From NCBI RefSeq assembly GCF_913063105.1, contig NZ_CAJXYQ010000007.1, positions 240,544 to 304,543 of the forward strand: a stretch of DNA of 64,000 nucleotides, in the 5' to 3' direction. This DNA is from an uncultured Draconibacterium sp. (GTDB lineage Bacteria > Bacteroidota > Bacteroidia > Bacteroidales > Prolixibacteraceae). Positions 35,941-46,000 of this stretch are shown piece by piece. Within the stretch, counting starts at the first letter, position 1. Every line of letters starts with the position of its first letter. A program made the position numbers and the translations under genes. Under the pieces are notes generated by a model that made no database searches, was not told the DNA's origin, and saw nothing but the letters and a program-made list of their open reading frames with translations.

Positions 35941-37761
35941 TTAGAAGGTATGACCAATATTAAAATGAAGTTGCCACTTGTTTTCCGAGTCAAACACTGG
36001 CCGGGCCACATCAATACCTGCCGGGCCAATTGGTGTTTTTAGTCGTAGGCCAAAACCGGCAGCATATCGTAAGTCTGTAATATGGTAGTTAAAACTTTTC
36101 TCCCAAACATTTCCGGCATCCATAAAAACATTAAATTTCAATTTTCGGGCAACATCAAAACGAAACTCTGCCGAAGCTTCCAGCAAACTGTTTCCACCAA
36201 TAGGCACACCATTTTCGTTACGCGGTCCCAGGTCGCTTCTCGACCAGCCCCTAACCGAATGGCTACCACCTGCAAAGAACTTTTCTTCTACCGGGATAAA
36301 ATCGGCATCGTCGGTTCGTTTTATACCTCCCATTTTACCCTTCAGCGCCAATACCAAACCACGCCTCAAACCAAAATAGGTTTTTACTTCGCTTAAGATT
36401 CGGTAAAATGGTATTTCTTTGCCTAACAGCAAGCCATTTGTTTTTATATTTAGCGAAACGGCGTAGCCCTGTACCGGATCTAAAATTGGGTCGGCATTGT
36501 TATAAATACCCCCCAGAACTATTCCTGTTTTTTTGTAAATCGTCTCATCATAATCAACCGTTTCGTTGGCTACAAAAGCGGTGGTATCCAATTCCACATC
36601 CTCAAAAACATAACCTATTGATGTATTTAACTCCTTTGAGAAACTTTGCAAAAATGTAATGTTTGTACCTATTTTCTGAAGCTTATAACCCGGTTCATTC
36701 TCCTCCTGAATAAATGGATGAACGGTAAGCGTGTTCATGGGGAAGAGAAACGAGGGCTGCGAAAATTTCAGGTAAATATTGTAGGGTTCCAGCCCCGAGT
36801 GTTTTGCATACAAATTTAATCTGCCAGTATGGGTTAAAAACCCCAGGTACTGCACATCGGTAAAAGCACGTAATTTATCTTCGCGTCCATAACCGGCCCC
36901 AAAACGTACCGACCAGCGCGGTGCTTCGCGTATTTGAATGTGCATGGGAATGGTATCGGGTTGCTCATCTCCAATATTTGCACGAACTGAGGCTACCCTG
37001 TAGTTACCCTGGTTGTAAATTTGTTTTTGCGTTTGGTCAATTTTCTTTTTGCTCCAAACCTCTCCCTCATGATAATCGATTTGACGAAGAATATTTTTTG
37101 AAGGCACCCGGCTATTGCCAACAATGTTAGTTGAGCCAAAATAAGCCAAAGGCCCCCGGGTAACCTGCCACATTATGGCAGTGGTATTTAAAATGGTATC
37201 AACCTGCAAATGATGATTAACTCTTGTGTAGGGGTAACCATAATCGTAAAAAGCTTCGGCAATAAGTAATTGGTCATTGGTAATGTCCTCGTCGCGAAAA
37301 GTTTTGTCGTTATTTGCCTGAGTTTGCAAAAGTAATTTTTTTTGGTCTTGCAAACGCATCACCTCATCCAACTGGTAAAGGCTATCTACCTGATACGAAA
37401 TTTCCGAGATAGTTACAGGCTCACCTTCATCAATAAATATAGTTAATACAACTTTGTTTTTTTTTGTTAGTTCAACCTGTGGTTCATTAAAGCGCACATC
37501 CAAATACCCCTGTTTCTGATAAAAAACTGTTAGCCGTTTTACATCTTCATTATAAAGCGATCTTGAATAATAAACCGGCTCCTTACCAAAAATCTTTTGT
37601 TTTACCCAGGAACTCGATTCCAGTGCCACCTCTTCTTTTAAATGGTAGGTTTGTATGTGCTTATTTCCACGAAACTTTACTGTGCGTACCTGCAGGTTCT
37701 CCTGAGCCCAGCCCAATGCAAAACCAAAAACAAACAGTATAACCAACACAATTGCCTTCAA
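35941..37761 (-). CDS. tamA: Outer-membrane BamA/TamA-family protein (TamA)
   Basis: This 606-residue protein has a signal peptide (1-19, AIVLVILFVFGFALGWA), POTRA-like repeats (VRTVKFRGNKHIQTYHLKEE, VTISEISYQVDSLY, ITNDQLLIAEAFYDYGYPY) and a C-terminal 16-strand barrel with the family motif GGSHSVRGWSRSDLGP and the end KWQLHFNIGHTF. It works with TamB. The only start in frame after an upstream stop codon is a TTG at 37759-37761, supported by the signal peptide and by a -7 box just upstream. TTG is unusual and worth noting. Confidence 0.9.
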   Translation of the reverse strand: MKAIVLVILFVFGFALGWAQENLQVRTVKFRGNKHIQTYHLKEEVALESSSWVKQKIFGKEPVYYSRSLYNEDVKRLTVFYQKQGYLDVRFNEPQVELTKKNKVVLTIFIDEGEPVTISEISYQVDSLYQLDEVMRLQDQKKLLLQTQANNDKTFRDEDITNDQLLIAEAFYDYGYPYTRVNHHLQVDTILNTTAIMWQVTRGPLAYFGSTNIVGNSRVPSKNILRQIDYHEGEVWSKKKIDQTQKQIYNQGNYRVASVRANIGDEQPDTIPMHIQIREAPRWSVRFGAGYGREDKLRAFTDVQYLGFLTHTGRLNLYAKHSGLEPYNIYLKFSQPSFLFPMNTLTVHPFIQEENEPGYKLQKIGTNITFLQSFSKELNTSIGYVFEDVELDTTAFVANETVDYDETIYKKTGIVLGGIYNNADPILDPVQGYAVSLNIKTNGLLLGKEIPFYRILSEVKTYFGLRRGLVLALKGKMGGIKRTDDADFIPVEEKFFAGGSHSVRGWSRSDLGPRNENGVPIGGNSLLEASAEFRFDVARKLKFNVFMDAGNVWEKSFNYHITDLRYAAGFGLRLKTPIGPAGIDVARPVFDSENKWQLHFNIGHTF

Positions 37762-37783
37762 CCAGATTTATTTTAGTGTTAAC

Positions 37784-37791
37784 CAAAGATA
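37784..37791 (-). promoter_or_regulatory. -7 box (TATCTTTG) for tamA-tamB
   Basis: On the minus strand TATCTTTG matches TAnnTTTG and is 22 bases before the TTG start of tamA, implying a very short leader. It is the same -7 sequence as before mfd and the CPBP gene. Confidence 0.4.
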
Positions 37792-37913
37792 AAATAAGGC
37801 ACTATGTAATAAAAATTTATGAATAAAAGTTTCGGGCCTTTTTTAAGAAGAAAAACTGAGGTGCTGTTATGGATTAATCAACAGCACTTTAATAAAGTTA
37901 ATATTTACATGGT

Positions 37914-37944
37914 TTTGCGAAAAAGACTACAAATTTTAACTTTA
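37914..37944 (+). promoter_or_regulatory. Promoter candidate for the GntP-family permease gene
   Basis: TTTG (37914-37917) is followed after 19 bases by TAACTTTA (37937-37944), one mismatch from TAnnTTTG. An inverted repeat, GTGCTGTT (37861-37868) with AACAGCAC (37880-37887), lies upstream and could be an operator. Confidence 0.4.
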
Positions 37945-37967
37945 ACCAAAACTAAATCTGAACCGGC

Positions 37968-39326
37968 ATGACAACACCCTTCCTAATCTTTATTGTAATT
38001 TCAGCGGTAGCCCTGCTCCTTTTTATGGTGCTAAAACTAAAAATCTCAGCTTTTATTTCGCTACTTATTACGGCCATTTACGTGGGAATTATTGCCGGAA
38101 TGCCATTAAAAGATGTTACCAAAGCCATTCAGGATGGTATGGCTGGCACGCTGGGTTTTGTAGCAACCGTTGTTGGCCTGGGAGCCATTTTTGGGCAAAT
38201 GCTGGAAAGCTCGGGTGGGGCAGAATCGCTGGCGCATTACCTAATAAAAAAATTTGGCACCGACAAAGCTTCGTGGGCCATGGTTATTACCGGTTTTATA
38301 ATTGCCATACCAGTTTTTTTGGATGTAGGTTTTATTATTCTGGTACCCATAATTTACGCCCTTTCGCGCGATACCAAACGCTCGCTTTTGTATTACGGAA
38401 TACCTTTGCTGGCCGGATTGGCTGTTACCCATAGTTTTATTCCGCCCACACCCGGACCGGTGGCTGTTGCCGATATTATCAACGTTCAACTGGGATGGGT
38501 GATCTTTTTCGGAGTTATTTTGGGTTTCCCAACAGCTGTGATTGCCGGGCCCATCTGGGGTAAATATATTGCAAAAAAAATCCACCTTCCACCTCCGGCT
38601 GATTTTGAAGTTAGTAAAGAAAAAACCTACGACGAAAATAACCTGCCCTCTTTCAGAATGATTGCTTTAATTATTGCCATTCCGCTTGTATTAATTCTGG
38701 TAAATACCTTTACCGGCCTTGCTGTTAAAAAAGAATTTATTGGCCAATCGATTTATACAGATGCACTGGAATTTATTGGCCACCCTTTTTGTGCACTAAT
38801 TATTGCCACATTAATTGCTACCTACTTTTTGTGTTTAAAACGGGGCATAAACAAGCAAAAAGTGTTGGAACTTTCTACCAAAGCTTTGGGCCCTGCAGGT
38901 ATTATTATTTTAATTACCGGAGCCGGTGGAGTTTTAAAACAAATACTGGTAGATAGCGGAATCGGAAAAATTATGGCCGAAGGAATGGCAAATTCTGCAC
39001 TTCCGCCCATTTTACTGGCCTGGCTGTTGGCTGCTGTTGTGCGTGTAACACAAGGTTCGGCAACGGTTGCAATGATTACCGCCGCAGGCATTATTGCCCC
39101 CGTGCTGAGTGAATTTGGCCTGAGCGACCCCCACCGTGCATTAGTGGTTTTATCGATTGCTTCGGGTGCCACATTGCTTTCGCATGTTAACGACAGTGGC
39201 TTTTGGCTGGTAGGAAAATATTTTGGAATGAACGAAAAACAAACCCTGCAAAGCTGGACGGTTATGGAATCGATAATTGCAGTTTGCGGGCTTACTTTTA
39301 CCATGCTGGCCAGTCTGTTCTTTTAA
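37968..39326 (+). CDS. GntP-family permease (gluconate or related carboxylate:H+ symporter)
   Basis: This 452-residue protein has 12 or more hydrophobic segments and GntP family sequences such as GFVATVVGLGAIFGQMLESSGGAESLA, PVFLDVGFIILVPI, THSFIPPTPGPVAVADI, GAGGVLKQILVDSGIG and VRVTQGSATVAMITAAG. Members import gluconate, fructuronate, glycerate or similar sugar acids with protons. No kinase or dehydratase lies beside it, so the substrate is open. It has its own promoter and is followed by a gap of 106 bases. Confidence 0.9.
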   Translation: MTTPFLIFIVISAVALLLFMVLKLKISAFISLLITAIYVGIIAGMPLKDVTKAIQDGMAGTLGFVATVVGLGAIFGQMLESSGGAESLAHYLIKKFGTDKASWAMVITGFIIAIPVFLDVGFIILVPIIYALSRDTKRSLLYYGIPLLAGLAVTHSFIPPTPGPVAVADIINVQLGWVIFFGVILGFPTAVIAGPIWGKYIAKKIHLPPPADFEVSKEKTYDENNLPSFRMIALIIAIPLVLILVNTFTGLAVKKEFIGQSIYTDALEFIGHPFCALIIATLIATYFLCLKRGINKQKVLELSTKALGPAGIIILITGAGGVLKQILVDSGIGKIMAEGMANSALPPILLAWLLAAVVRVTQGSATVAMITAAGIIAPVLSEFGLSDPHRALVVLSIASGATLLSHVNDSGFWLVGKYFGMNEKQTLQSWTVMESIIAVCGLTFTMLASLFF

Positions 39327-39432
39327 CAACTGCCGCTGCACTCCAAAATAAAGAGAGGATGCCACGAGCTGATTAAAGCAGATTGCTATTTATTTCGCAA
39401 TAGTTTTTGCTGAATTTTTCTATTTTCACTTC

Positions 39433-39885
39433 ATGACTTTTACGTTTAAACATTTTTCCGAACTCACCACCATCGAATTATACAATATTTTAAAGCTTCG
39501 GGCAGAAATTTTTGTGGTGGAACAGAATTGCGTGTACAACGACCTTGATGAATTGGATAAAGATGCCATCCATCAATTTCTGGAAAAAGATGGACAAATT
39601 ATAGCCTACTCGCGTCTTCTAAAACCGGGAACGCGTTTTAATGATTACTCTGTTGGGCGCGTTGTGGTAAAAGAATCGGAACGCGGAACAGGATTGGGAA
39701 TACGGATGATGGAAGAGGCCAAAACTTACATTTTAAAAACTTGGAAGCCCGGGAAAATAAAAATAAGTGCACAAAAATACTTGCGTAAATTTTACGAAGA
39801 CCTCGGATTTAAAGTTGTTACCAACGAATACCTCGAGGACGGAATACCACATTACGGTATGCTGTTTGAAAACCAGGCAGACTAA
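39433..39885 (+). CDS. elaA: GNAT acetyltransferase, ElaA-like
   Basis: This 150-residue protein is a single GNAT domain of the ElaA type: LYNILKLRAEIFVVEQNCVYNDLDELD at the N-terminus and the acetyl-CoA binding loop VVVKESERGTGLGIRMMEEA (Q/RxxGxG/A as R-G-T-G-L-G). ElaA-type enzymes are predicted acyltransferases with unknown acceptors. The downstream gene starts 2 bases after its stop, so the two are probably cotranscribed. Confidence 0.88.
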   Translation: MTFTFKHFSELTTIELYNILKLRAEIFVVEQNCVYNDLDELDKDAIHQFLEKDGQIIAYSRLLKPGTRFNDYSVGRVVVKESERGTGLGIRMMEEAKTYILKTWKPGKIKISAQKYLRKFYEDLGFKVVTNEYLEDGIPHYGMLFENQAD

Positions 39886-39887
39886 AC

Positions 39888-40625
39888 ATGCAAAAATTTA
39901 TAATTCTCCTTTTGCTTTTTCTTTCCTCTTCGGCTTTTTCAGCTAAAAAAGATAGTATTGTTGAGCGCATTTTTAATGAAATATACAACCAACATTACTC
40001 ACAAGCAGAAAAAATGCTTCGCTCTAACCAAGAAAACATTGACTCTGTTTTTTTCGTCGTTCTTTCTGTGGATCTGAGCTACTGGAAAAATGTTACCGGA
40101 ACCAACACGCCCGATTATCAATCTTTTGAAAATCACATACAAGATCTTTCGCCAATAAACCCAGCATCAACAACACATCAGGCAATTCGGATGGTTACTT
40201 TGTCGTATCAGCTGCGTTACGAGCTCAAACGTTTTAAACTCATGAAAGCAATTTCAACGCGGTAGGAAACAAAGAAACTTTTCACTTCATTTAAAACAAA
40301 CGTAAAGCTACCTCCCGAGCAGTTGGAACTTTACCAACTGTATTCCGCCTTATTTCAATATTTCGATAATTACCTGAAACCTTTTTTCATTTCGCGAAAA
40401 AAAGAAAATTGCAGCGCAGCATTAGCAACCATGACGCGCTTGTTCCAATCGGAAAATCGAATTTCGAAAACACTGGTTGCTTATTTTTTGGGGAAAACCT
40501 GGTTGAAATACGAAAACGAGCCGATTAAAGCTTATCCTTATTTTGTTTGGCTAAACAAAAACTACCCTGACAACCAAAAATTTTACGCCTTACTTCAAAC
40601 TTGCAACAACCAGTTAAACCAATAA
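39888..40625 (+). pseudogene. Secreted protein gene interrupted by one in-frame TAG (paralogue of the next gene)
   Basis: The frame from the ATG at 39888 encodes a signal peptide and 125 residues, stops at TAG (40263-40265), and continues in the same frame without further stops to 40625. The whole is 246 codons including the inner stop; the intact neighbour has 246 residues. Both halves align with that neighbour: FKLMKAISTR before the stop with FNIFGMLSAR, and LYSALFQYFDNYLKPFF after it with YVIMYQYIENINFF. A single nonsense change therefore explains the break. A sequencing error or readthrough is possible. Confidence 0.8.
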
Positions 40626-40704
40626 TTCAGGCATTTCATGAAATTTTTTTTGCATCGCGAAGTTTTCAACTAATAAACTATTTATTTTACAAAAAAATTC
40701 AGCG

Positions 40705-41445
40705 ATGATTCAGCGACTTATAGTTACTTTTTTATTAGTTACTTCCGTAAGTTTTGCCGCCAATGCAATGAATAACGATAGCATTGCAAGCCGCATATTT
40801 ACCTTAATTTACGACCAAAACCTTAGCGAAGCAGAACACTCCTACACCACCAAAAAACATGAGTTGAGCGAGTTTTACAAAACTTTCCTCAATCTCGACC
40901 TGCACTGGTGGAAATACCGAACAACCTACTCAAAAGAAAACTCACGCAAACTTGATGAGCTGATCGAGGCATCAATACTTCCCGAAACCGATACCTACGA
41001 AAAAAAAATGCGGCAAATAATCGTTCGCTCTTACCAGTTGCGCTTCGAAAAAAAGAAATTCAACATTTTCGGAATGTTATCTGCCCGTTCAAATATCAGA
41101 GACCTGATTAAAGAAATTGAAAGTGAAAATCCTCCATTCTCGGGTGACGAGCAGAAGCTTTTCGAAAGCTATGTAATTATGTATCAATATATTGAGAATA
41201 TTAACTTTTTTGCCAATGCAAAAAAATCGGAAGCCCGCGAAAAAAAGTTACAGCGAATGGAAAAATTTGCCGCCGAAGACAATGTAATTTTAAATACAGT
41301 GGCTCATTTCTTTTTGGCACGCATGTATCAGAAAATTGAAGATGAACCGGCAATAGGATTAAACCACTTTAAAATACTTACCACAAAATATCCAACCAAT
41401 AAAACCTTTGCTGAATACCAGGCCGAATGCGAAGAAAAGATCTAA
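40705..41445 (+). CDS. Secreted helical protein of unknown function (intact paralogue)
   Basis: This 246-residue protein has a signal peptide (about 1-21, IVTFLLVTSVSFAANA) and a helical mature part with tyrosine- and lysine-rich segments reminiscent of TPR-like folds (IFTLIYDQNLSEAEHSY, AHFFLARMYQKIEDEPAIGLNHFKIL). No catalytic motif is seen. It is the working copy beside the interrupted gene at 39888-40625. The stop overlaps that of the convergent zinc-ribbon gene. I do not recognise a named family. Confidence 0.75.
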   Translation: MIQRLIVTFLLVTSVSFAANAMNNDSIASRIFTLIYDQNLSEAEHSYTTKKHELSEFYKTFLNLDLHWWKYRTTYSKENSRKLDELIEASILPETDTYEKKMRQIIVRSYQLRFEKKKFNIFGMLSARSNIRDLIKEIESENPPFSGDEQKLFESYVIMYQYIENINFFANAKKSEAREKKLQRMEKFAAEDNVILNTVAHFFLARMYQKIEDEPAIGLNHFKILTTKYPTNKTFAEYQAECEEKI

Positions 41446-41858
41446 GGAAATAACTCGTGCTGTGCATAATTTCGATGAAAAGTTCGCTGTCTGCAACGCG
41501 GGCAAATCGCCTTTTTTAAACGATGAATATTAGTAAGTTTCAGGCGTGTTTTACAATCTTTGCAACGAAACTCGCTTTTATGAACAATTTTATCCTCATC
41601 ATAAACACAAACTTCAACTTTATCGTAAAGTGTTTTGCATTGGGGGCATTTATAAATCTGAAAACCGGCCTTTAGGTGCAAACCAGTTTGCTGTTGTGCC
41701 AGTTTACAAAGCAGGTTATGCGTTTTGTAATGAAAAATACGGGTTTGCTGCTTTAGGTAATCGCTAACCAGCTGTGAATGCACCTGAAAACCATGTCCCT
41801 GATTAAAGCTTTCTGAAAAGCCGCAATGATCGCATCGGTATGAATAGGCATGCCCCAT
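41442..41858 (-). CDS. Zinc-ribbon protein with four CxxC pairs
   Basis: This 138-residue protein has CDHC near the N-terminus, then CPQC, CKDC and CPRC, enough for two zinc ribbons, with a helical, histidine-rich linker (HYKTHNLLCKLAQQQTGLHL) between the first and second pairs. No other domain is visible and no signal peptide is present, so it is probably cytoplasmic and could bind nucleic acid or protein. The function is unknown. It is convergent with the paralogue gene and overlaps its stop codon. Confidence 0.75.
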   Translation of the reverse strand: MGHAYSYRCDHCGFSESFNQGHGFQVHSQLVSDYLKQQTRIFHYKTHNLLCKLAQQQTGLHLKAGFQIYKCPQCKTLYDKVEVCVYDEDKIVHKSEFRCKDCKTRLKLTNIHRLKKAICPRCRQRTFHRNYAQHELFP

Positions 41859-41982
41859 GGTTTAAATTTAGGTATTTTCATTGGGCTTATAAATGTTGTA
41901 AAGTATACTTCGTTAAAAAACTCACCGGCTCAAACATTTTTTAAGTTCATCTGTATTAATGTCATACATAAATTAAATAACC

Positions 41983-42543
41983 ATGAAAATTACTTTTTTT
42001 GCCACCTTATTATTTACGCTTACTCTGAACAGTTTTGCACAAGAATTGAACCTTGGCGATACAGCACCTGAATTTTCAGCCTTAGCTGACGATGGTTCGA
42101 TGTGGAATGCAAAAGATTACCTGGGCAGCAAATTTATTGTGGTTTATTTTTATCCGGCAGCAATGACCGGAGGCTGCACCAAACAAGCATGTGCTTACCG
42201 CGATTTAAAGAATGATATCGATAAAGCCGATGCCCTGGTAGTTGGCGTAAGTGGCGACAATGTTGACGGCCTAAAGCTATTTAAAAAAGTACACGAACTA
42301 AATTTCCCGTTGTTATCAGACGAAAATGGTGAAATAGCCAAAAAATTTGGTGTTCCGATACGCGATGGAGGAAGTATTACTCGAGAAATTGATGGGCAAA
42401 ACATTGAACTTTTCAGAAGCAATACACCTTCGCGCTGGACATTTATTATCGACAAAAAAGGCAGCATTGTGTACAAGAATACTGCTGTTGATGCCAGTAA
42501 CGATTCCAGCGAAATTTTAGAGTTTATCAAAAACAATTCTTAA
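41983..42543 (+). CDS. Exported peroxiredoxin, BCP/PrxQ-like
   Basis: This 186-residue protein has a cleavable signal peptide (1-20, ending SFAQ) and a peroxiredoxin domain: GDTAPEFSALADDGS, VVYFYPAAMTGGCTKQAC and GVSGDNVDGLKLF. The peroxidatic cysteine in GGCT is followed five residues on by a second cysteine (C-x4-C), the atypical two-cysteine layout of BCP/PrxQ. It should reduce peroxides in the periplasm with a thioredoxin-like donor. BCP is usually cytoplasmic, so the export signal is notable. The next gene, 33 bases on, is also exported. Confidence 0.88.
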   Translation: MKITFFATLLFTLTLNSFAQELNLGDTAPEFSALADDGSMWNAKDYLGSKFIVVYFYPAAMTGGCTKQACAYRDLKNDIDKADALVVGVSGDNVDGLKLFKKVHELNFPLLSDENGEIAKKFGVPIRDGGSITREIDGQNIELFRSNTPSRWTFIIDKKGSIVYKNTAVDASNDSSEILEFIKNNS

Positions 42544-42576
42544 ATTGCGCCCATACGAACCCATAAATTAAAGAAA

Positions 42577-42966
42577 ATGAAAAGATTGTGTACGCTTTTT
42601 GCACTGGTTTTTGTTTTCTCCCTTACAGTTCCAAAATCTTCTTCAGCACAAGTTAAGCAAACCGAAACTTACGACGTTACCATTAAATTTGGTAACGATG
42701 TTGTTTCATTTACTCTTAACTCCGGAGTTGAGAGTATAAAAATTTCTCCATCGGGTAATTACCTGAAAATCCTTACTTTCCAGCTTGATGCCGATGATCC
42801 GTTATTAAACCTGGCCATGCCTTATGCCGTGGTTAAAATATCGTTAAACGCCGATATTGATGGCGATGGAAAAACAGACTTAAGTTTAAAAGATAAACGG
42901 GCAGTTATTACGCCCAGCGGAAATGTAAAACTGGTTTATCATTACAACGGAAGTAAAAAAGAATAA
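42577..42966 (+). CDS. Small exported protein of unknown function with an acidic D-x-D-G-D-G loop
   Basis: This 129-residue protein has a signal peptide (about 1-24, ending SSAQ) and a beta-rich mature part with NADIDGDGKTDL, a sequence resembling calcium-binding loops. It begins 33 bases after the peroxiredoxin gene and ends at a terminator, so the two probably form one unit. No family is recognised; the calcium link is only suggested by the loop. Confidence 0.7.
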   Translation: MKRLCTLFALVFVFSLTVPKSSSAQVKQTETYDVTIKFGNDVVSFTLNSGVESIKISPSGNYLKILTFQLDADDPLLNLAMPYAVVKISLNADIDGDGKTDLSLKDKRAVITPSGNVKLVYHYNGSKKE

Positions 42967-42969
42967 ATT

Positions 42970-42995
42970 AAAGGAGCAAGATTGCTCTTTTTTTG
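42970..42995 (+). terminator. Terminator after the small exported protein gene
   Basis: A stem of AAAGGAGCA with TGCTCTTTT (one G-T pair) and a 4-base loop runs into seven T residues. The T run is also where the mfd -33 TTTG lies. Confidence 0.75.
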
Positions 42996-43025
42996 TTCGT
43001 CACATGGGCATAAAAATTATCTTTG
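42992..43025 (+). promoter_or_regulatory. mfd promoter (-33 TTTG, -7 TATCTTTG)
   Basis: TTTG (42992-42995) and TATCTTTG (43018-43025) are 22 bases apart. The -7 part lies in the segment ATAAAAATTATCTTTGCCCA shared with the CPBP gene. The box covers the TTG at 43023, so that codon cannot be the start. Confidence 0.55.
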
Positions 43026-43040
43026 CCCAAAATTGTAGTT

Positions 43041-46000
43041 TTGGAAACATCCAGGTTTCTAAAATATTTTGAGGGGCATCAATTATTTTCGCAGGCAATA
43101 AAAAAAGCCATGGCCCCCCCGGGTGAAAAAATTCACCTGCATGGGCTTATTGGCTCTTCCAAAACCATCCTACTCTCCCAACTCTTTCAACAGGTTCAAA
43201 AAAATTCTGTTGTACTACTCAACGATCGTGAGGAAGCGGCCTATTTTTTCGACGACCTGAATAACCTTGGGCTGACAGAAAACACGCTCTTTTTCCCGTC
43301 GTCGTACAAACGCTCTGTGCAGTACGATAATCCAGAGCAAGAGAACGTGGTGCAACGCACCGAAGTATTAAACCTGTTGGCAGGAAAGGAGCAGCCTTAT
43401 CTTATTATTACCTACCCCGAAGCACTTATCGAAAAAGTGATTTCGAACGAAAACCTGGAAAGCAACACGCTACAAATAAAAAACGGCGATAAAATCTCCA
43501 TCGATTTCATCAACGAATTTTTATATGAATATGGTTTTGAGCGGGTTGACTTTGTTTACGAACCCGGCCAGTTTTCAATTCGTGGAAGTATTGTCGATAT
43601 TTTTTCCTTTTCACATGAAGACCCCTATCGCCTTGATTTTTTTGGCGAAGAAATTGATTCTATCCGTAGTTTCGACATCGAAAACCAGCTTTCAAAAGAA
43701 CGGTTTAAGCAAATTACCATTGTTCCAAATATTCAAAACAATAGCCTTGAAGGGAACCGAATATCGTTTATTGATTTTGCAGGAACGGAATGCCTGTGGT
43801 TTGGAAACAGCCTGAATCTTTTTTCTGATCGGCTTGCAGAACTTCACCGGCAAACTATTATTTCGCGCGAAGATGAGGCCATTGCCGACCAGCTGCTTAC
43901 TGCCAACGAACTGGAAACTCAACTAAATGCAAAAACTGTATTTGATTTTGGCAACGACCTGGCCTTTCCTGCTGAAAATAAAATTGATTTTGCCACTTCG
44001 AAACAACCGGTATTCAATAAAAATTTCGAACTGCTGGGTTCGAACCTCACCGAACACCGGAATAATGGCTACGAGATTTTTATTCTCTCTAACCAGGAAA
44101 AGCAGATTGAACGCCTGCAATCGATTTTTGCCGATACCGATATTAAGCTAAGCTTTAATGCTGTAAACTTTGTGTTACACGAAGGATTTATCGACCACGA
44201 GCTAAAGGCGTGTTTTTACACCGACCACCAGATTTTTGAACGCTACCACCGGTTTAAACTTAAAAACCGAAAAGCACAACGCGAAGCCATTTCGTTAAAG
44301 GAACTGAACAAGCTGCATCCGGGCGATTATGTGGTGCACATCGACCATGGAATTGGGAAATTTGCAGGGTTGGCGCGTACTGAAGTGAACGGAAAAATGC
44401 AGGAAGCCATTCGTTTGGTTTATAAAGATAACGACTCGCTACTGGTAAGTATTCACTCCTTACACCGCATATCGAAATACAAAGGCAAAGACGGTGGCGA
44501 GCCCAAAATTAACAAACTGGGTACCGGTGCGTGGCAAAAAATGAAAAACCGCACCAAATCAAAAGTAAAAGACATTGCCAAAGAGTTAATTGCTTTGTAT
44601 GCCAAACGTCGGGCCGAAAAAGGATATGCTTTCTCGCACGACTCGTATTTACAAACCGAACTGGAAGCTTCTTTTATTTACGAAGACACGCCTGACCAGG
44701 AAAAATCGACTGCGGCAGTTAAAGCAGATATGGAAAAAACAATTCCGATGGATCGACTGGTGTGTGGCGATGTGGGCTTCGGGAAAACAGAAATTGCCAT
44801 ACGGGCGGCTTTTAAAGCTGTTACCGATAGTAAACAAGTGGCAGTATTGGTTCCCACCACCATTCTTGCTTTTCAACATTTTAAAACATTTACCGAACGT
44901 CTGGCCGATTTTCCGGTTAAAATAGAATATGTTAGCCGCTTAAAATCAACTGCGCAAATAAAAGCGGCATTGCGCGATGTTGCCGATGGAAAAACCGATA
45001 TTATAATTGGAACACACCGTTTGGTTAGTAAAGACGTAAAATTTAAAGACCTTGGCTTATTAATTATCGACGAGGAGCAAAAGTTTGGTGTATCGGTTAA
45101 AGAAAAACTAAAACAGTTTAAGGTAAACGTTGATACCTTAACACTTACGGCAACTCCAATTCCGCGTACCTTACAATTCTCGCTGATGGGTGCCCGCGAT
45201 TTATCGATTATTCAAACGCCGCCCCCCAACCGTTACCCCATTGTTACCGAAGTGCATGGCTTTAACGAACAAATGATAAAAGAGGCCATTTTATACGAAA
45301 TGGACCGAAACGGGCAGGTATTCTTCATTCATAACCGCGTTCAAAATATTTATGAAGTTGAAGCAACCATAAAACGAATCGTTCCGGGTGTGAAAACGGT
45401 TGTTGGCCACGGGCAAATGGAAGGACCAAAGCTTGAAAAAGTAATGCTCGATTTTATAAATGGTAAATTTGATGTGCTCGTTGCCACCACAATTATTGAA
45501 TCGGGACTTGACATTCCGAATGCCAATACAATAATTATTAACCAGGCGCAAAACTTTGGGTTAAGCGATTTACACCAGTTGCGCGGACGCGTTGGCCGGT
45601 CGAATAAAAAAGCTTTTTGCTATTTAATTGCCCCACCACTGTCAACAGTGAGTCCCGAAGCTCGGCGCCGGTTGCAAGCTATTGAGCAGTTTTCGGAATT
45701 GGGCAGCGGTTTTAACATTGCCATGCAAGACCTTGATATTCGTGGGGCCGGAAATATGCTGGGAGCCGAGCAAAGTGGCTTTATTGCCGACATTGGTTTT
45801 GAAACCTATCACCGCATATTAAACGAGGCCATTCAGGAATTGAAACAAGATGAATTTAAAGACCTTTTTGCTGCAGAAGACCAAGGCCAGTCGCAAGCCT
45901 TCCTGAAACTAAAATACGTTAACGACTGTACCATCGATACCGACATGGAATTACTTTTTCCAGCCGACTATATTCCGGGCAACTCAGAGCGAATGATGCT

